Below, piece after piece: positions 1-8,789 of a stretch of 64,000 bases of DNA. Made by a program: the position numbers and the translations under genes. The DNA is taken from the NCBI RefSeq assembly GCF_030696665.1, contig NZ_JAUYRV010000040.1, positions 62,001-126,000 on the forward strand, given 5' to 3'. The stretch is from Novosphingobium sp. GTDB lineage: Bacteria > Pseudomonadota > Alphaproteobacteria > Sphingomonadales > Sphingomonadaceae. Position 1 is the first letter of the stretch. Each line of letters starts with the position of its first letter. The notes beneath the pieces are model-generated. The model was not told where the DNA came from and made no database searches. It saw only the letters and a program-made list of their open reading frames with translations.

Positions 1-1
1 G

Positions 2-724
2 GCGGCGGTAGGTCCGGCTCCCACACAGGAACCTGCGGCCCTTTCGGGCGCGCTTGACCGCGCGTTCGGCCAGATGGCAGGCGCACAGAGCGGCGGTTCG
101 CTGTCGCTTTCGTTGCAGCTCCTGCTCATCATGGGGCTGCTGACGATCCTGCCCTCGCTGGTGCTGATGATGACCAGCTTTACCCGTGTGCTGATCGTGC
201 TGTCCATCCTCCGTCAGGCGATGGGCCTGCAGCAATCACCGCCCAATCAGGTGCTGATCGGTCTTTCGCTGTTCCTTTCGCTGTTCATCATGGGGCCGAC
301 GCTCGACAAGGTGAACGCCAATGCGATCCAGCCTTATGCCAGCGGCCAGATCGGCGCGGAGCAGGCGCTGGCGGCAGGCGGGCGTGAATTTCACGGCTTC
401 ATGATCCGCCAGACGCGCGAGACGGACCTGCGCATGTTTGCCGATATGGCCAAGGCCCCGCGCTTTGCCAGCACGGCGGACGTGCCCTATTCGATCCTGC
501 TGCCGGCCTTCGTTACGAGTGAACTGAAGACCGCTTTCCAGATCGGCTTCATGCTGTTCCTGCCATTTCTGGTGATCGATCTCGTCGTCTCATCCGTGCT
601 GATGAGCCTTGGCATGATGATGATGAGCCCGACGATTGTTTCTTTGCCGTTCAAGCTGTTGCTGTTCGTGCTGGTCGATGGCTGGGCGCTGCTGATGGGC
701 AGCCTTGCGGCGAGTTTCGGATGA
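2..724 (+). CDS. fliP: Flagellar export gate protein FliP (5' truncated by window edge)
   Basis: FliP forms the core of the flagellar type III export gate in the inner membrane, together with FliQ and FliR. The frame is open back to base 2, so the real start, and probably a signal peptide, lies outside the window. The ATG at 74 given by the ORF track is internal. The visible 240 residues carry the family signatures [18 protein letters not shown] and, near the C terminus, a segment of the type [14 protein letters not shown], with several hydrophobic helices. The stop overlaps the fliQ start as ATGA, so the two are translationally coupled in a flagellar operon. Confidence 0.95.
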   Translation, partial: AAVGPAPTQEPAALSGALDRAFGQMAGAQSGGSLSLSLQLLLIMGLLTILPSLVLMMTSFTRVLIVLSILRQAMGLQQSPPNQVLIGLSLFLSLFIMGPTLDKVNANAIQPYASGQIGAEQALAAGGREFHGFMIRQTRETDLRMFADMAKAPRFASTADVPYSILLPAFVTSELKTAFQIGFMLFLPFLVIDLVVSSVLMSLGMMMMSPTIVSLPFKLLLFVLVDGWALLMGSLAASFG

Positions 725-996
725 TGGACGACACCGCCTCCCTCCTCTCGCTGGCAGACCGGATGCTGTGGATCACCGCGCTGGTGGCGGCGCCCGTACT
801 GCTCGCATCGCTTGCGGTCGGCTTGGTCGTCGGCGTCATTCAGGCCGCCACATCGGTGAACGAGCAGACGCTGACGTTCGTGCCCAAGCTGGCGATTACT
901 GCGCTGGTGCTCGTGCTGTTTGGGTCGGCCATGCTTGGCCTGATCGGGGATTTCACCAAGGAAATCTTCGAGCAGATAGCGATGACAGGCAAATAG
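721..996 (+). CDS. fliQ: Flagellar export gate protein FliQ
   Basis: FliQ is a small two-helix inner-membrane component of the flagellar type III export gate. The 91-residue length is normal for the family. Two strongly hydrophobic segments flank a short loop containing [16 protein letters not shown], the family's most conserved stretch. The ATG overlaps the fliP stop (ATGA), and fliR begins four bases after the stop, giving the canonical fliP-fliQ-fliR order. Confidence 0.96.
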   Translation: MMDDTASLLSLADRMLWITALVAAPVLLASLAVGLVVGVIQAATSVNEQTLTFVPKLAITALVLVLFGSAMLGLIGDFTKEIFEQIAMTGK

Positions 997-1000
997 CGCA

Positions 1001-1783
1001 GTGCTGCAACTCAACTTCGGTTTTGGCGCGCTTGAGGCCGATTTCTGGCGCTGGATGTTCGTGATGACGCGGATTGGCGCGGCGATGTTTGCTGCGCCCC
1101 TGTTTGGTGCAGCAACAGTGCCGCCGCAGGTGCGCGTGATCGTGACCGGAGCGATTGCGCTGCTGATCTGCGCGTGGACGCCAATGGCCGCGCCGCCTGC
1201 CTTGCTGTCGGTGAACGGCTTGCTGGCGACTGCCAACGAAGTGGTGATCGGCCTGGCCATCGGGTTTGCGTTGCAGCTCTCGTTCGCCGCGCCGACGCTG
1301 GCTGCGGAAATCATCGGCGGCGGCATGGGTATGTCCATCGCCACCACCGCCGATCCCGTCAGCGGCGCAAGTTCGCCCGCAATGGGGCAGTATTTCGCGG
1401 TGGTGCTGACGGTGATCTTTCTGGGCACCGGGGCGCATCTCAACTGGATTGCGCTGCTGGTCGATAGCTACGCCACGTTCCCGCCGGGCACGCCGTGGCT
1501 CGCACCGGGCCGGATGGAGCTGATCACGCAGTTTGCCGGGCAGATGTTCGTCACCGCGCTGCTGATCGCGCTGCCGGTCACGCTGATCCTGCTGCTGGTG
1601 CAGGTGACGACGGGCATCATCAGCCGCTCTGCCCCCAGCCTCAACCTGTTCTCGCTGGGCTTGCCTGCGGGCGTGCTGGCAGGCCTTGCCGCGATGATCG
1701 CCGCCGCGCCGATGCTGACCGACGTGATGGTGGAAATCTCCGCCACCGCTGTCGGCCAGGCCGCCGCGTTGATCGCGCAATAG
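1001..1783 (+). CDS. fliR: Flagellar export gate protein FliR
   Basis: FliR completes the FliPQR export gate in the inner membrane. The 260-residue protein has about six hydrophobic helices and the usual FliR length. It begins at a GTG four bases after fliQ; no ATG fits better without losing the first amphipathic segment. The protein contains GMGMSIATTADPVSG, typical of FliR. flhB follows 13 bases downstream. Confidence 0.95.
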   Translation: MLQLNFGFGALEADFWRWMFVMTRIGAAMFAAPLFGAATVPPQVRVIVTGAIALLICAWTPMAAPPALLSVNGLLATANEVVIGLAIGFALQLSFAAPTLAAEIIGGGMGMSIATTADPVSGASSPAMGQYFAVVLTVIFLGTGAHLNWIALLVDSYATFPPGTPWLAPGRMELITQFAGQMFVTALLIALPVTLILLLVQVTTGIISRSAPSLNLFSLGLPAGVLAGLAAMIAAAPMLTDVMVEISATAVGQAAALIAQ

Positions 1784-1796
1784 GGGGCGCGCTGCG

Positions 1797-2960
1797 ATGG
1801 CCGAGCAGGAGGGCGAGAAGTCCTTTGCCCCTACAGAGAAGCGCAAAAAGGACGCCGCCAAGAACGGCGACGTCTTGCGCTCGAAGGAACTGGCGACGGC
1901 GGTGGGCGTGGCTGTGGGTGCGGTGTGGCTGAAGTTTGCCGGGCCGTGGCTGTTCGATGCATTGCAGGACACGCTGCGTGCCTCGTTCACGCTGGATCGC
2001 GCGGCGATTGAGGATTTCACGCCGAACAAGCTGCTGATCGGCGCGTTGGTGGCAGTATTGCCGCCGGTGTTCGTGCTGGGCGCTGTCGTGCTGGCTTCAT
2101 CGGTGTTTGCGCAAATCGGCCTGTCCGATGGCCGCTGGAACATGGGCAACCTTGCGCCGAAGGCATCGCGCATCAACCCGATGTCGGGGCTGAAGCGCAT
2201 GTTCGGCACGCAAGGGTGGATCGAGCTGGGCAAGGGTCTGGCCAAGCTGGCGCTGATGGGCACGATTGCCTGGTGGTGGGGTTCGGGCGAGGTTTCGAAG
2301 CTGATCGGCCTTGGCCACGGCGACATTCACGGACAGCTGGTGCAGGCGTGGGACGCGATCACCTCGCTGGCCTTTGCGCTGGCGGCGGGGCTGGTCATCA
2401 TCGCGCTGCTGGACTTTCCGATCCTGTGGATCCGCCGCTTCTTCCGCCTGCGCATGACGCTGCAGGAGATCAAGGACGAGCACAAGGAATCCGAAGGCTC
2501 GCCCGAAAACAAGGCCGCCGTGCGCAACAAGCAGCGCCAGCTGGCGATGGGCGCGATGCAGGGCGCGATGGCCAAGGCGCAGTTCGTCATCACCAACCCG
2601 ACGCACTTCTCGGTGGCGCTGACCTATGACCCCGACCTTGCCCCTGCCCCGGTGGTGCTGGCAAAGGGGCGTGGCGAGAAAGCGTTGGCGATGCGCCAGT
2701 TGGCCGCGGAACTGGGCGTGCCGACCATCGAGATCCCGCCACTCGCCCGCTCGGTCTATTTCACCACGCGCGAAAACCAGATGATCCGCGAGGATTTGTA
2801 TGCCGCCATCGCCTCGGTGCTGGCCTTCGTCATGTCCTTGAAGCGGGGCGACAATCCGCAACTGCCGTCGATCGATTTGCCCATCCACATGCAGTTCGAT
2901 GCCGAAGGCCGTCCTGAAGCGATTGTGCAGCTTAACCGCACCGCCGCCCCGCCGTTCTAG
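1797..2960 (+). CDS. flhB: Flagellar export switch protein FlhB
   Basis: FlhB switches export specificity from rod/hook to filament substrates through self-cleavage of its cytoplasmic domain. The 387 residues match the usual length. A charged N terminus (EKRKKDAAKNG) precedes four hydrophobic segments, and the C-terminal domain carries the autocleavage motif NPTH at about residues 267-270. Placing flhB directly after fliR is common; fliD following it only a few bases later is a less usual arrangement. A single operon is likely. Confidence 0.96.
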   Translation: MAEQEGEKSFAPTEKRKKDAAKNGDVLRSKELATAVGVAVGAVWLKFAGPWLFDALQDTLRASFTLDRAAIEDFTPNKLLIGALVAVLPPVFVLGAVVLASSVFAQIGLSDGRWNMGNLAPKASRINPMSGLKRMFGTQGWIELGKGLAKLALMGTIAWWWGSGEVSKLIGLGHGDIHGQLVQAWDAITSLAFALAAGLVIIALLDFPILWIRRFFRLRMTLQEIKDEHKESEGSPENKAAVRNKQRQLAMGAMQGAMAKAQFVITNPTHFSVALTYDPDLAPAPVVLAKGRGEKALAMRQLAAELGVPTIEIPPLARSVYFTTRENQMIREDLYAAIASVLAFVMSLKRGDNPQLPSIDLPIHMQFDAEGRPEAIVQLNRTAAPPF

Positions 2961-2965
2961 TCCTT

Positions 2966-4402
2966 ATGGAAAGCGCATCAGCCACAGCATCGACATCGGC
3001 AACCGCCCAGATCGTCCAGACTCTGGGCGCAGGCAGCGGCATCAACACGGCGCAGCTGGCAGAGCAGCTTGCCGCCGCGCAGTTCGCCACCCGCATTGAT
3101 CAGCTTGCGGCGAGAAACGAGAAGCTGACCGCACAGATCTCCAGCGCGTCGAACCTCAAGTCGCTGATGAGCACGCTGTCCTCATCCATCGGCTCGCTGA
3201 TCCGCACCGGCGATCTGGCGGTGAAGCCGTCCATTTCAAACGCCAATGTGGCCACCGTCAGCAAAGGCACCGCCACCGGTAGCGGCAGCTACAGCCTTGA
3301 AGTGTCCAGCTTGGCCAATTCGCAGAAGCTGCTGACACCCGCCTACACTTCGGCCACGTCCACGGTCGGATCGGGCACACTGACGCTGCGCTTCGGCACG
3401 GTATCAGGCACGTCCTTCAACGCTGACACCACGCAGGACGCGGTCGACATTGCCATCCCCAGTGGTGCGACGCTGACCGATGTGGCTGCCGCCATCAACG
3501 CTGCGGGCACCGGGGTTTCGGCCTATGTCGCCAATGGCACGTCCGGTGCGCAAATCGTGCTGCGCGGCAAGGAAGGCGCGACCAGCGGCTTTCAGATCGA
3601 GGCGACCGAGACCGTCGGCGAGGAAGGCCTTGCCAATCTGGCCTGGACGCCCGCCACGGTTGGCACCCGCCTGAAATCCACCGCAACCGATGCAGCATTC
3701 ACGCTCGACGGGGTGGACTACACGTCAAAAAGCAACACCGCCAACGACGTTGCGCCCGGCCTCAACCTGAAGCTGACCGCGACCAACATCGGCAACCCCG
3801 CAACGATCAACTTCAGCGATCCCTCCAGCGGTATCACCACCGCCATGACCGATCTGGTCGCTGCGCTGAACGAGGTGGCATCGCAGTTGAACGCCGCGAT
3901 GAACAAGGACAGCGGCGATCTGAACAATGATCCCGGCGCGCGCGCGCTGCGCACATCGCTGATTACGCTGGCCGGTTCGACGATCATGCCCAATGCCGCC
4001 ACCGGTGCGCCTGCGACGTTCTCGGACCTTGGTCTGAAGACCGAGCGCGACGGCACGTTCAGCCTCGATACTGCGCGCCTTGCCAAGACGCTGCAGGATT
4101 CACCTGATGAGGCGGGCGCGATGTGGACGACCGGACTTTACGGCGTTTATGCCTCCATCGACAAGATCGCGCGCTCCGCCTCGGCGGTCAGCGGCACCTC
4201 TCTCGGCAGTTCGATCACGCGCTATACCGCGCTGCAAAAGACGCTGACCGAGAAGACCGAAACGCTGTCCACGAAGCAGGAGGACTTCCGCCAGCGGCTG
4301 GTCCAGCGCTTCGCCTCGATGGACACGCGGGTCAGCAATTCGCAATCGACGCTGTCCTTCCTGAAGGCCCAGATCGACGCGTGGAACGGGAGTGACAACT
4401 GA
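2966..4402 (+). CDS. fliD: Flagellar filament cap protein FliD (HAP2)
   Basis: FliD is secreted through the flagellar system and caps the filament tip, where it guides flagellin folding. The 478-residue protein has the FliD pattern: an N-terminal helical region (IVQTLGAGSGINTAQLAEQLAAAQ), a Ser/Thr/Gly/Ala-rich beta middle, and a C-terminal heptad-rich helix (about residues 395-475) for pentamer packing. There is no cleavable signal peptide, as expected. It follows flhB by five bases, and its TGA overlaps the fliS ATG by one base (TGATG). Confidence 0.93.
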   Translation: MESASATASTSATAQIVQTLGAGSGINTAQLAEQLAAAQFATRIDQLAARNEKLTAQISSASNLKSLMSTLSSSIGSLIRTGDLAVKPSISNANVATVSKGTATGSGSYSLEVSSLANSQKLLTPAYTSATSTVGSGTLTLRFGTVSGTSFNADTTQDAVDIAIPSGATLTDVAAAINAAGTGVSAYVANGTSGAQIVLRGKEGATSGFQIEATETVGEEGLANLAWTPATVGTRLKSTATDAAFTLDGVDYTSKSNTANDVAPGLNLKLTATNIGNPATINFSDPSSGITTAMTDLVAALNEVASQLNAAMNKDSGDLNNDPGARALRTSLITLAGSTIMPNAATGAPATFSDLGLKTERDGTFSLDTARLAKTLQDSPDEAGAMWTTGLYGVYASIDKIARSASAVSGTSLGSSITRYTALQKTLTEKTETLSTKQEDFRQRLVQRFASMDTRVSNSQSTLSFLKAQIDAWNGSDN

Positions 4403-4785
4403 TGCTGCATCACCGCAATGATCCATCGGAAGCCTACCGCCGCGTCGATTTCGATGCGCGGGTTTCAGGCGCGAATTCGGGCCAGTTGGTCGATCTGTGT
4501 CTTGAACAGGTTATCGGATCGATCGGCCGCGCGCTGCACGCGCAGGAACGCAGTGACAATTCGGCCAAGAGCGCCGCGCTCACCCGCGCCATTTCCGCGC
4601 TTACCGCACTGCAAATGGGTATCGATATGTCGAACCCTACAGCCAAGGCGCTGGTGCAGCTTTATCAGTCCGCACGCGGGGCGATCCTTGATTGCGTGAC
4701 ACGGTTCAACCCCACCACGCTCAAAGTGATCCGGCAGGACTTCATCGAAATCCGCGAGGCTATGCTGCGCAGCATTGCTGCGTAA
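4402..4785 (+). CDS. fliS: Flagellin export chaperone FliS
   Basis: FliS binds the C terminus of flagellin in the cytosol and prevents premature polymerisation. The 127 residues form an all-helical protein of normal family length, with the typical segment AISALTALQMGIDMSNPTAKALVQLYQ. It is translationally coupled to fliD (TGATG). FliS and FliD are absent from many alphaproteobacterial flagellar systems, so this operon resembles the beta/gammaproteobacterial gene set; that comparison is from general knowledge. A 90-bp double-hairpin element and a terminator follow. Confidence 0.92.
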   Translation: MLHHRNDPSEAYRRVDFDARVSGANSGQLVDLCLEQVIGSIGRALHAQERSDNSAKSAALTRAISALTALQMGIDMSNPTAKALVQLYQSARGAILDCVTRFNPTTLKVIRQDFIEIREAMLRSIAA

Positions 4786-4822
4786 GGGCCTTCAAGACGG
4801 CAACAATTTGCAGCTACCAAAT

Positions 4823-4912
4823 CGTCATGCTGAACTTGTTTCAGCATCCATCTATCAACAATAGCTACAGTGTGGGTGGATAAATGGACCCTGAAACAAG
4901 TTCAGGGTGACG
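4823..4912 (+). repeat. 90-bp double-hairpin element, copy A (after fliS)
   Basis: Copy A starts 37 bases after the fliS stop. It begins CGTCATGCTGAACTTG and ends AGTTCAGGGTGACG. Each arm is itself an imperfect hairpin: the first is closed by ATGC/GCAT, the second by ACCC/GGGT. The other copies are at 12177-12266, 23005-23094 and 46362-46451, all exactly 90 bp. It resembles a REP/BIME-type doublet. Confidence 0.85.
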
Positions 4913-4949
4913 AAGTGACCCGTTCAACGTCACCCGCCTTACACAGAAA

Positions 4950-4980
4950 AAGCCCGGAGCCGGCATGAGGCTCCGGGCTT
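4950..4980 (+). terminator. Rho-independent, probably bidirectional terminator after fliS / cheB-like gene
   Basis: A perfect 12-bp stem (AAGCCCGGAGCC / GGCTCCGGGCTT) with a 7-nt loop, preceded by AGAAA and followed by CCTTTCT. It lies between the convergent ends of the flagellar operon (+) and the CheB-like gene (-), so it can end both transcripts. Confidence 0.85.
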
Positions 4981-5038
4981 CCTTTCTACCCGCGCGAATG
5001 GGGACGGTTCGCGCGGGAAGCTGGATGCGGGAAGAATG

Positions 5039-6079
5039 TCAGCCCGTATGGCAGCAGGCGATCAGGGCCTCGCCAAGATCGCCAAGCCCCAGTTCCTTGT
5101 CAGCCGCTTCCATGTCCATTGCAGCGTTTGGCGCTTCGGCCACCATTGCGGTCTTGCGATCCTGCACGAAGGTTTTGCACCCGGCATCGCGCATCAGGCG
5201 CAGGCCCTTGGCACCATCGCGGCCCATGCCGGTCAGCACAGCGCCAGCCGCCGGGATCGCACCGCGCGCGATTGATCCGAACAGCAGGTTGGCCGCAGGG
5301 CGCACGCCGTCCACCGGATCGCGGTCGATCAGGCGCAGCTTGGCAGGTGTGCCCGGTTCAATCACCGCGTGACGCTCAGGGTCATAGGCGATGTGGATTG
5401 TGCCCGGCACAAGCGGCGTGGCATCCTTGGCGGCCTTTACCGCGCATTTCAGCTCGCCATCCATGCGTTTGATGAATGTTTCAACCACCGCCGGCTCGGC
5501 ATTGAGCGTGATGATTGTGGGCGGGCACTTTTCGGGAAAATCGCCGAGGATCTGCGTCAGCGCATCGATCCCGCCCATCGATGCGGTGATCGCAAGGATG
5601 TGGCCGTTCCATTCGAAGTTCGTTTCTGCCACCTTGGCAACCCTGGTGGTGTCACGCGGGGCGCGCCGGTCCTTGACGTTGCTGTTGGCCGCCGCCAGCA
5701 CGATCTTGCCCAACTGGCCCACGGTCTTGGCAAACTGTTCGGGCGTGGCCTTCAAAGGTTTGGGGAAGCATTCCACCGCGCCCAGCTCATAGGCCTTGAG
5801 CGAAGTTTCAGTGCCCGCCTGCGTAAGGCTGGAGAGCATGACCACCGGAATCGGGTTCGATCCCATCAGCTCTTCCAGGAATTCGATCCCGCTCATCCCC
5901 GGCATTTCCACGTCGAGCGTGACCACGTTGGGGCGCAGTTCCTTGATCTGCTCTCGGGCGTCGTTGGCACTGGACGCCGCACCGACAACCGTCACGTTCT
6001 TTGCCTGATCGAGAATATCGGCAAACAGCGCCCGCATAGCGGCGGAATCATCGACAACGAGTACGCGAGCATCATGCAT
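5039..6079 (-). CDS. cheB: CheB-like response regulator with degenerate methylesterase active site
   Basis: Two CheB domains are visible: a receiver (about residues 1-120) with phosphoacceptor D56 in TLDVEMPG, and a methylesterase-like domain (about 158-346). The catalytic Ser is kept (ITASMGG, S167) and the Asp is kept (TGMGRDG, D288). The position of the catalytic His, QH in the second CheB of this window, reads LN (N193; codon AAT). Receptor demethylation and deamidation are therefore probably lost. The gene is divergent from the che operon and separated from it by 221 bases. It may act as a phosphate sink, a receptor-binding scaffold or a regulator; this is inference from the missing residue only. 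Confidence 0.88.
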   Translation of the reverse strand: MHDARVLVVDDSAAMRALFADILDQAKNVTVVGAASSANDAREQIKELRPNVVTLDVEMPGMSGIEFLEELMGSNPIPVVMLSSLTQAGTETSLKAYELGAVECFPKPLKATPEQFAKTVGQLGKIVLAAANSNVKDRRAPRDTTRVAKVAETNFEWNGHILAITASMGGIDALTQILGDFPEKCPPTIITLNAEPAVVETFIKRMDGELKCAVKAAKDATPLVPGTIHIAYDPERHAVIEPGTPAKLRLIDRDPVDGVRPAANLLFGSIARGAIPAAGAVLTGMGRDGAKGLRLMRDAGCKTFVQDRKTAMVAEAPNAAMDMEAADKELGLGDLGEALIACCHTG

Positions 6080-6300
6080 TTGAAGGAACCTCTTGAACTG
6101 GCGTGATTATGCCGTCCACATTCCTTTACGCGCGCAGAGCCGACCAATTCCTGTGCCGCCCCTTACGTATCTCACCCTAAGGTACGCGAAAGGCGGCCTT
6201 TGCCCTCATGCCCTATCTCTTCGAACCATGATGCCGTGTCCGATTCCCCCGGACCGGCCAAGTAGAGCCGCCTTAGTCGAGTCGGAGGAAGAGCATCTTC

Positions 6301-6573
6301 ATGTCGTCGGTCACGCCATCGATCACTTTGCCCGCGCGCTGCGATCGCGCCGCAGCCGAAGCGCTGCTGCCTGAAATGATTGCAGCACTCGGCTCCGGCC
6401 CGCTGCGGATCGATGCGCGCGAGTGCCAGCACATCGGCCAGGCCATGCTCCAGTTGCTCGTCAGCGCCCGCCAAACCGGTGAAGGCGCGGTGATCGAGCC
6501 TTCGCAGACATTGCGCGACGTGGCCCAGCTCACCGGGCTTGGCGAGGAACTCTTTTCAGGGATTCACGCATGA
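6301..6573 (+). CDS. Small STAS-domain protein of the chemotaxis operon
   Basis: This 90-residue protein has the length and alternating beta/alpha pattern of a single STAS domain (anti-sigma-antagonist fold), ending in a segment like SQTLRDVAQLTGLGEELF. The usual phosphorylatable Ser region reads HIGQAMLQLL, with no Ser at the expected site, as in STAS proteins encoded beside CheA. A GGAGG-type ribosome site lies about 11 bases upstream of the ATG. The stop overlaps the cheA start (ATGA). It probably acts as a protein-interaction module in the signalling complex; its partner cannot be read from the sequence. Confidence 0.75.
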   Translation: MSSVTPSITLPARCDRAAAEALLPEMIAALGSGPLRIDARECQHIGQAMLQLLVSARQTGEGAVIEPSQTLRDVAQLTGLGEELFSGIHA

Positions 6574-8789
6574 CCGCCGAAGAAATCCAGGCCATCTTCT
6601 TTGCCGAGTGCGAGGAGTCGCTCGAAGCCGCAGAGCAAGGCCTTGCGGCCTGCCGCGATGGCACGCAGGACAGCGATACCGTCAACGCGGTGTTTCGGGC
6701 AGTCCATTCGATCAAGGGCGGCGCGGGCGCGTTCGGCTATATCGCGCTGCAGGGCTTCACCCATACTTTCGAAACACTGCTTTCGGATGTGCGCGATGGC
6801 ACCGTGCCGATTACCGAACCGCTGATCGACCTGATGCTCGGCGGGCTTGATACACTGAGCGACCACGTTACCGCTGCGCGCGATAGTGGTGAGCCGCCAG
6901 AGGATGCCGCGCTGCAGGCGGAAATGACCGCTGCGATGGCGGCCAATGCGGGTGCAGCACCAGCAGCGCCAGTTGCTGCCGCTCCCCCCCCTCCTGCGCC
7001 CGCCCCTGAACCTGAAAAGGCCGAAGTGGCTGACAGTTCGGGCGACGATTTCGACTTCGACTTTGATCTCGACGCCCTGCTGGATGACATTTCGGATGAC
7101 ATGGCCCCGGCTGCTGTTGCCCCCGAAGCCCGCTGGCAAGTTCGCGTGCGGCCCCATGCTGCGGCGATGCGCAATGGCAGTGAACCGCTGCTGATGCTGC
7201 GCGAAATGAGCGAACTGGGCGGCGTTTGCGAACTGTGTGACATATCCTCGATCCCGCCCCTCGACGGCTTTGATGTCGGTACGGGGTATCTTGGCTGGGC
7301 ATTCAGCTTCCCCGCCAGCGTGGGCGAAGATGCGGTTCGCGACATCTTCGATTTCGTCGGTGACGACTGCTCTTTGGCCTTTGGTGCCCAAGCAGACATG
7401 CCGCAGGTGCAATATCCTGAACCGCCGGTACCAATTGCACCAGTGGCAACCGCACCCATTGCAGTTCCTGTTGCCGCGCCCGTGGCGGCGATGGTGCAGT
7501 CTCCTGCCTCCGCCGTTCCGGCGCCCGTCGAAGCGCCGCTTGCCCCGGACCCCGAATTGGCGCGCACGGGTTCGGCACCGCCAGCACCGCCTGCACCCGG
7601 CCAGTCAATCCGCATTGAACTGGGCAAGCTCGACAAGCTGATCGACGCTGTGGGCGAACTCGTTATCGCGCAGGCCATGATGGCACAGCGGCTGGCCGAT
7701 CAGGGCCTCGCTGTGGCCGAAGACATGACAATGATCGAAGGGCTGACCCGCGACATCCAGGAATCGGCCATGGCGATCCGCGCCCAGCCGATCGGCTCGG
7801 TGTTCAGCCGCGTGCCACGCATCCTGCGTGAACTTGCATCTTCCACCGGCAAGCACGTGAAGCTCGAAGTGTCGGGCGAGACGACCGAACTGGACAAGAC
7901 TGTCATCGAGCGTCTGGGCGAGCCGTTGACTCACCTGATCCGCAATGCGGTAGATCACGGCATCGAACAGGCGGACGAACGCATCGCTGCCGGAAAGCCC
8001 GCCGAGGGCACGCTGACGCTTTCGGCAGAGCACCGGTCTGGCCGCATCCTCATCCGCATTGGCGATGACGGCAAGGGCATCGACCGCGAACGCGTGTTTG
8101 CCAAGGCGGTCGAAAAAGGCCTGATCTCGCCCGATACGGTGATGAGCAAGGAGGAGATCGACCTGCTGATCTTCGCACCGGGCTTTTCTACCGCGCAGAC
8201 CGTGACGAATGTGTCCGGTCGCGGCGTGGGCATGGATGTAGTCCGCCAGAACGTGAAGGATCTGGGCGGGCGCATCACCATCGATTCCGAACCCGGCAAG
8301 GGCACCACATTCACGCTTACCCTGCCGCTGACGCTGGCCATTTCCGATGGTATGGTCGTCAACGTGGGTGACCAGACACTGGTCGTGCCGCTTGCCAATG
8401 TGGTGGAAAGCCTGCGCCCCGAACCCAACGAAGTTCAGGGCCTTGGTGCCAGCCGCTGCATGATAAACGTGCGCGGACGGTTCATTCCGGTGATCCCGCT
8501 CAGCCAGTCCGTAGGAGCAGCCGGTGCCTGCACCGACCCGCGCGATGGCGTGCTGATCGTGGTCGAAACCGAGGGCGCAGGCCGCGCCGCACTGCTGGTC
8601 GATGCGATCTGCGATCAACGCCAGGTCGTCATCAAAAGCCTCGACACGCATTACCGCTCGGTCGAGGGCGTGGCGGGTGCTACCATCCTTGGTGATGGCC
8701 GTGTCGCGCTGATTGTCGATGTCGACAGCCTCGTCTCGCGCAGCCTCGCGTCTGCGGGCGGCAATTCTCCGCTGGCAGAAGCCGCATGA
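6570..8789 (+). CDS. cheA: Chemotaxis sensor histidine kinase CheA
   Basis: CheA autophosphorylates in response to receptors and passes phosphate to CheY and CheB. Domains in order: HPT with H46 (AVHSIKGGAGAF); a Pro/Ala-rich linker and an acidic stretch (about 130-185); a response-regulator-binding-like domain (about 190-275); a second Pro/Ala linker; the dimerisation helix pair; a GHKL ATPase with N459 in HLIRNAVDHG, DDGKG near 499 and the GRGVGMDV loop; and a C-terminal CheW-like domain. The 739-residue length is normal. It is coupled by ATGA overlaps to both the STAS gene and cheR. Confidence 0.96.
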   Translation: MTAEEIQAIFFAECEESLEAAEQGLAACRDGTQDSDTVNAVFRAVHSIKGGAGAFGYIALQGFTHTFETLLSDVRDGTVPITEPLIDLMLGGLDTLSDHVTAARDSGEPPEDAALQAEMTAAMAANAGAAPAAPVAAAPPPPAPAPEPEKAEVADSSGDDFDFDFDLDALLDDISDDMAPAAVAPEARWQVRVRPHAAAMRNGSEPLLMLREMSELGGVCELCDISSIPPLDGFDVGTGYLGWAFSFPASVGEDAVRDIFDFVGDDCSLAFGAQADMPQVQYPEPPVPIAPVATAPIAVPVAAPVAAMVQSPASAVPAPVEAPLAPDPELARTGSAPPAPPAPGQSIRIELGKLDKLIDAVGELVIAQAMMAQRLADQGLAVAEDMTMIEGLTRDIQESAMAIRAQPIGSVFSRVPRILRELASSTGKHVKLEVSGETTELDKTVIERLGEPLTHLIRNAVDHGIEQADERIAAGKPAEGTLTLSAEHRSGRILIRIGDDGKGIDRERVFAKAVEKGLISPDTVMSKEEIDLLIFAPGFSTAQTVTNVSGRGVGMDVVRQNVKDLGGRITIDSEPGKGTTFTLTLPLTLAISDGMVVNVGDQTLVVPLANVVESLRPEPNEVQGLGASRCMINVRGRFIPVIPLSQSVGAAGACTDPRDGVLIVVETEGAGRAALLVDAICDQRQVVIKSLDTHYRSVEGVAGATILGDGRVALIVDVDSLVSRSLASAGGNSPLAEAA

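Noticed and set aside
953-2326. Long minus-strand ORF of 457 codons across fliR and flhB
   Set aside because: It is antisense to two well-identified flagellar genes, rich in His/Arg/Gln as expected of a GC-rich shadow frame, and matches no family.
6564-8651. Long antisense ORFs across cheA
   Set aside because: Shadow frames of cheA with His/Gln-rich low-complexity translations and no ribosome sites.
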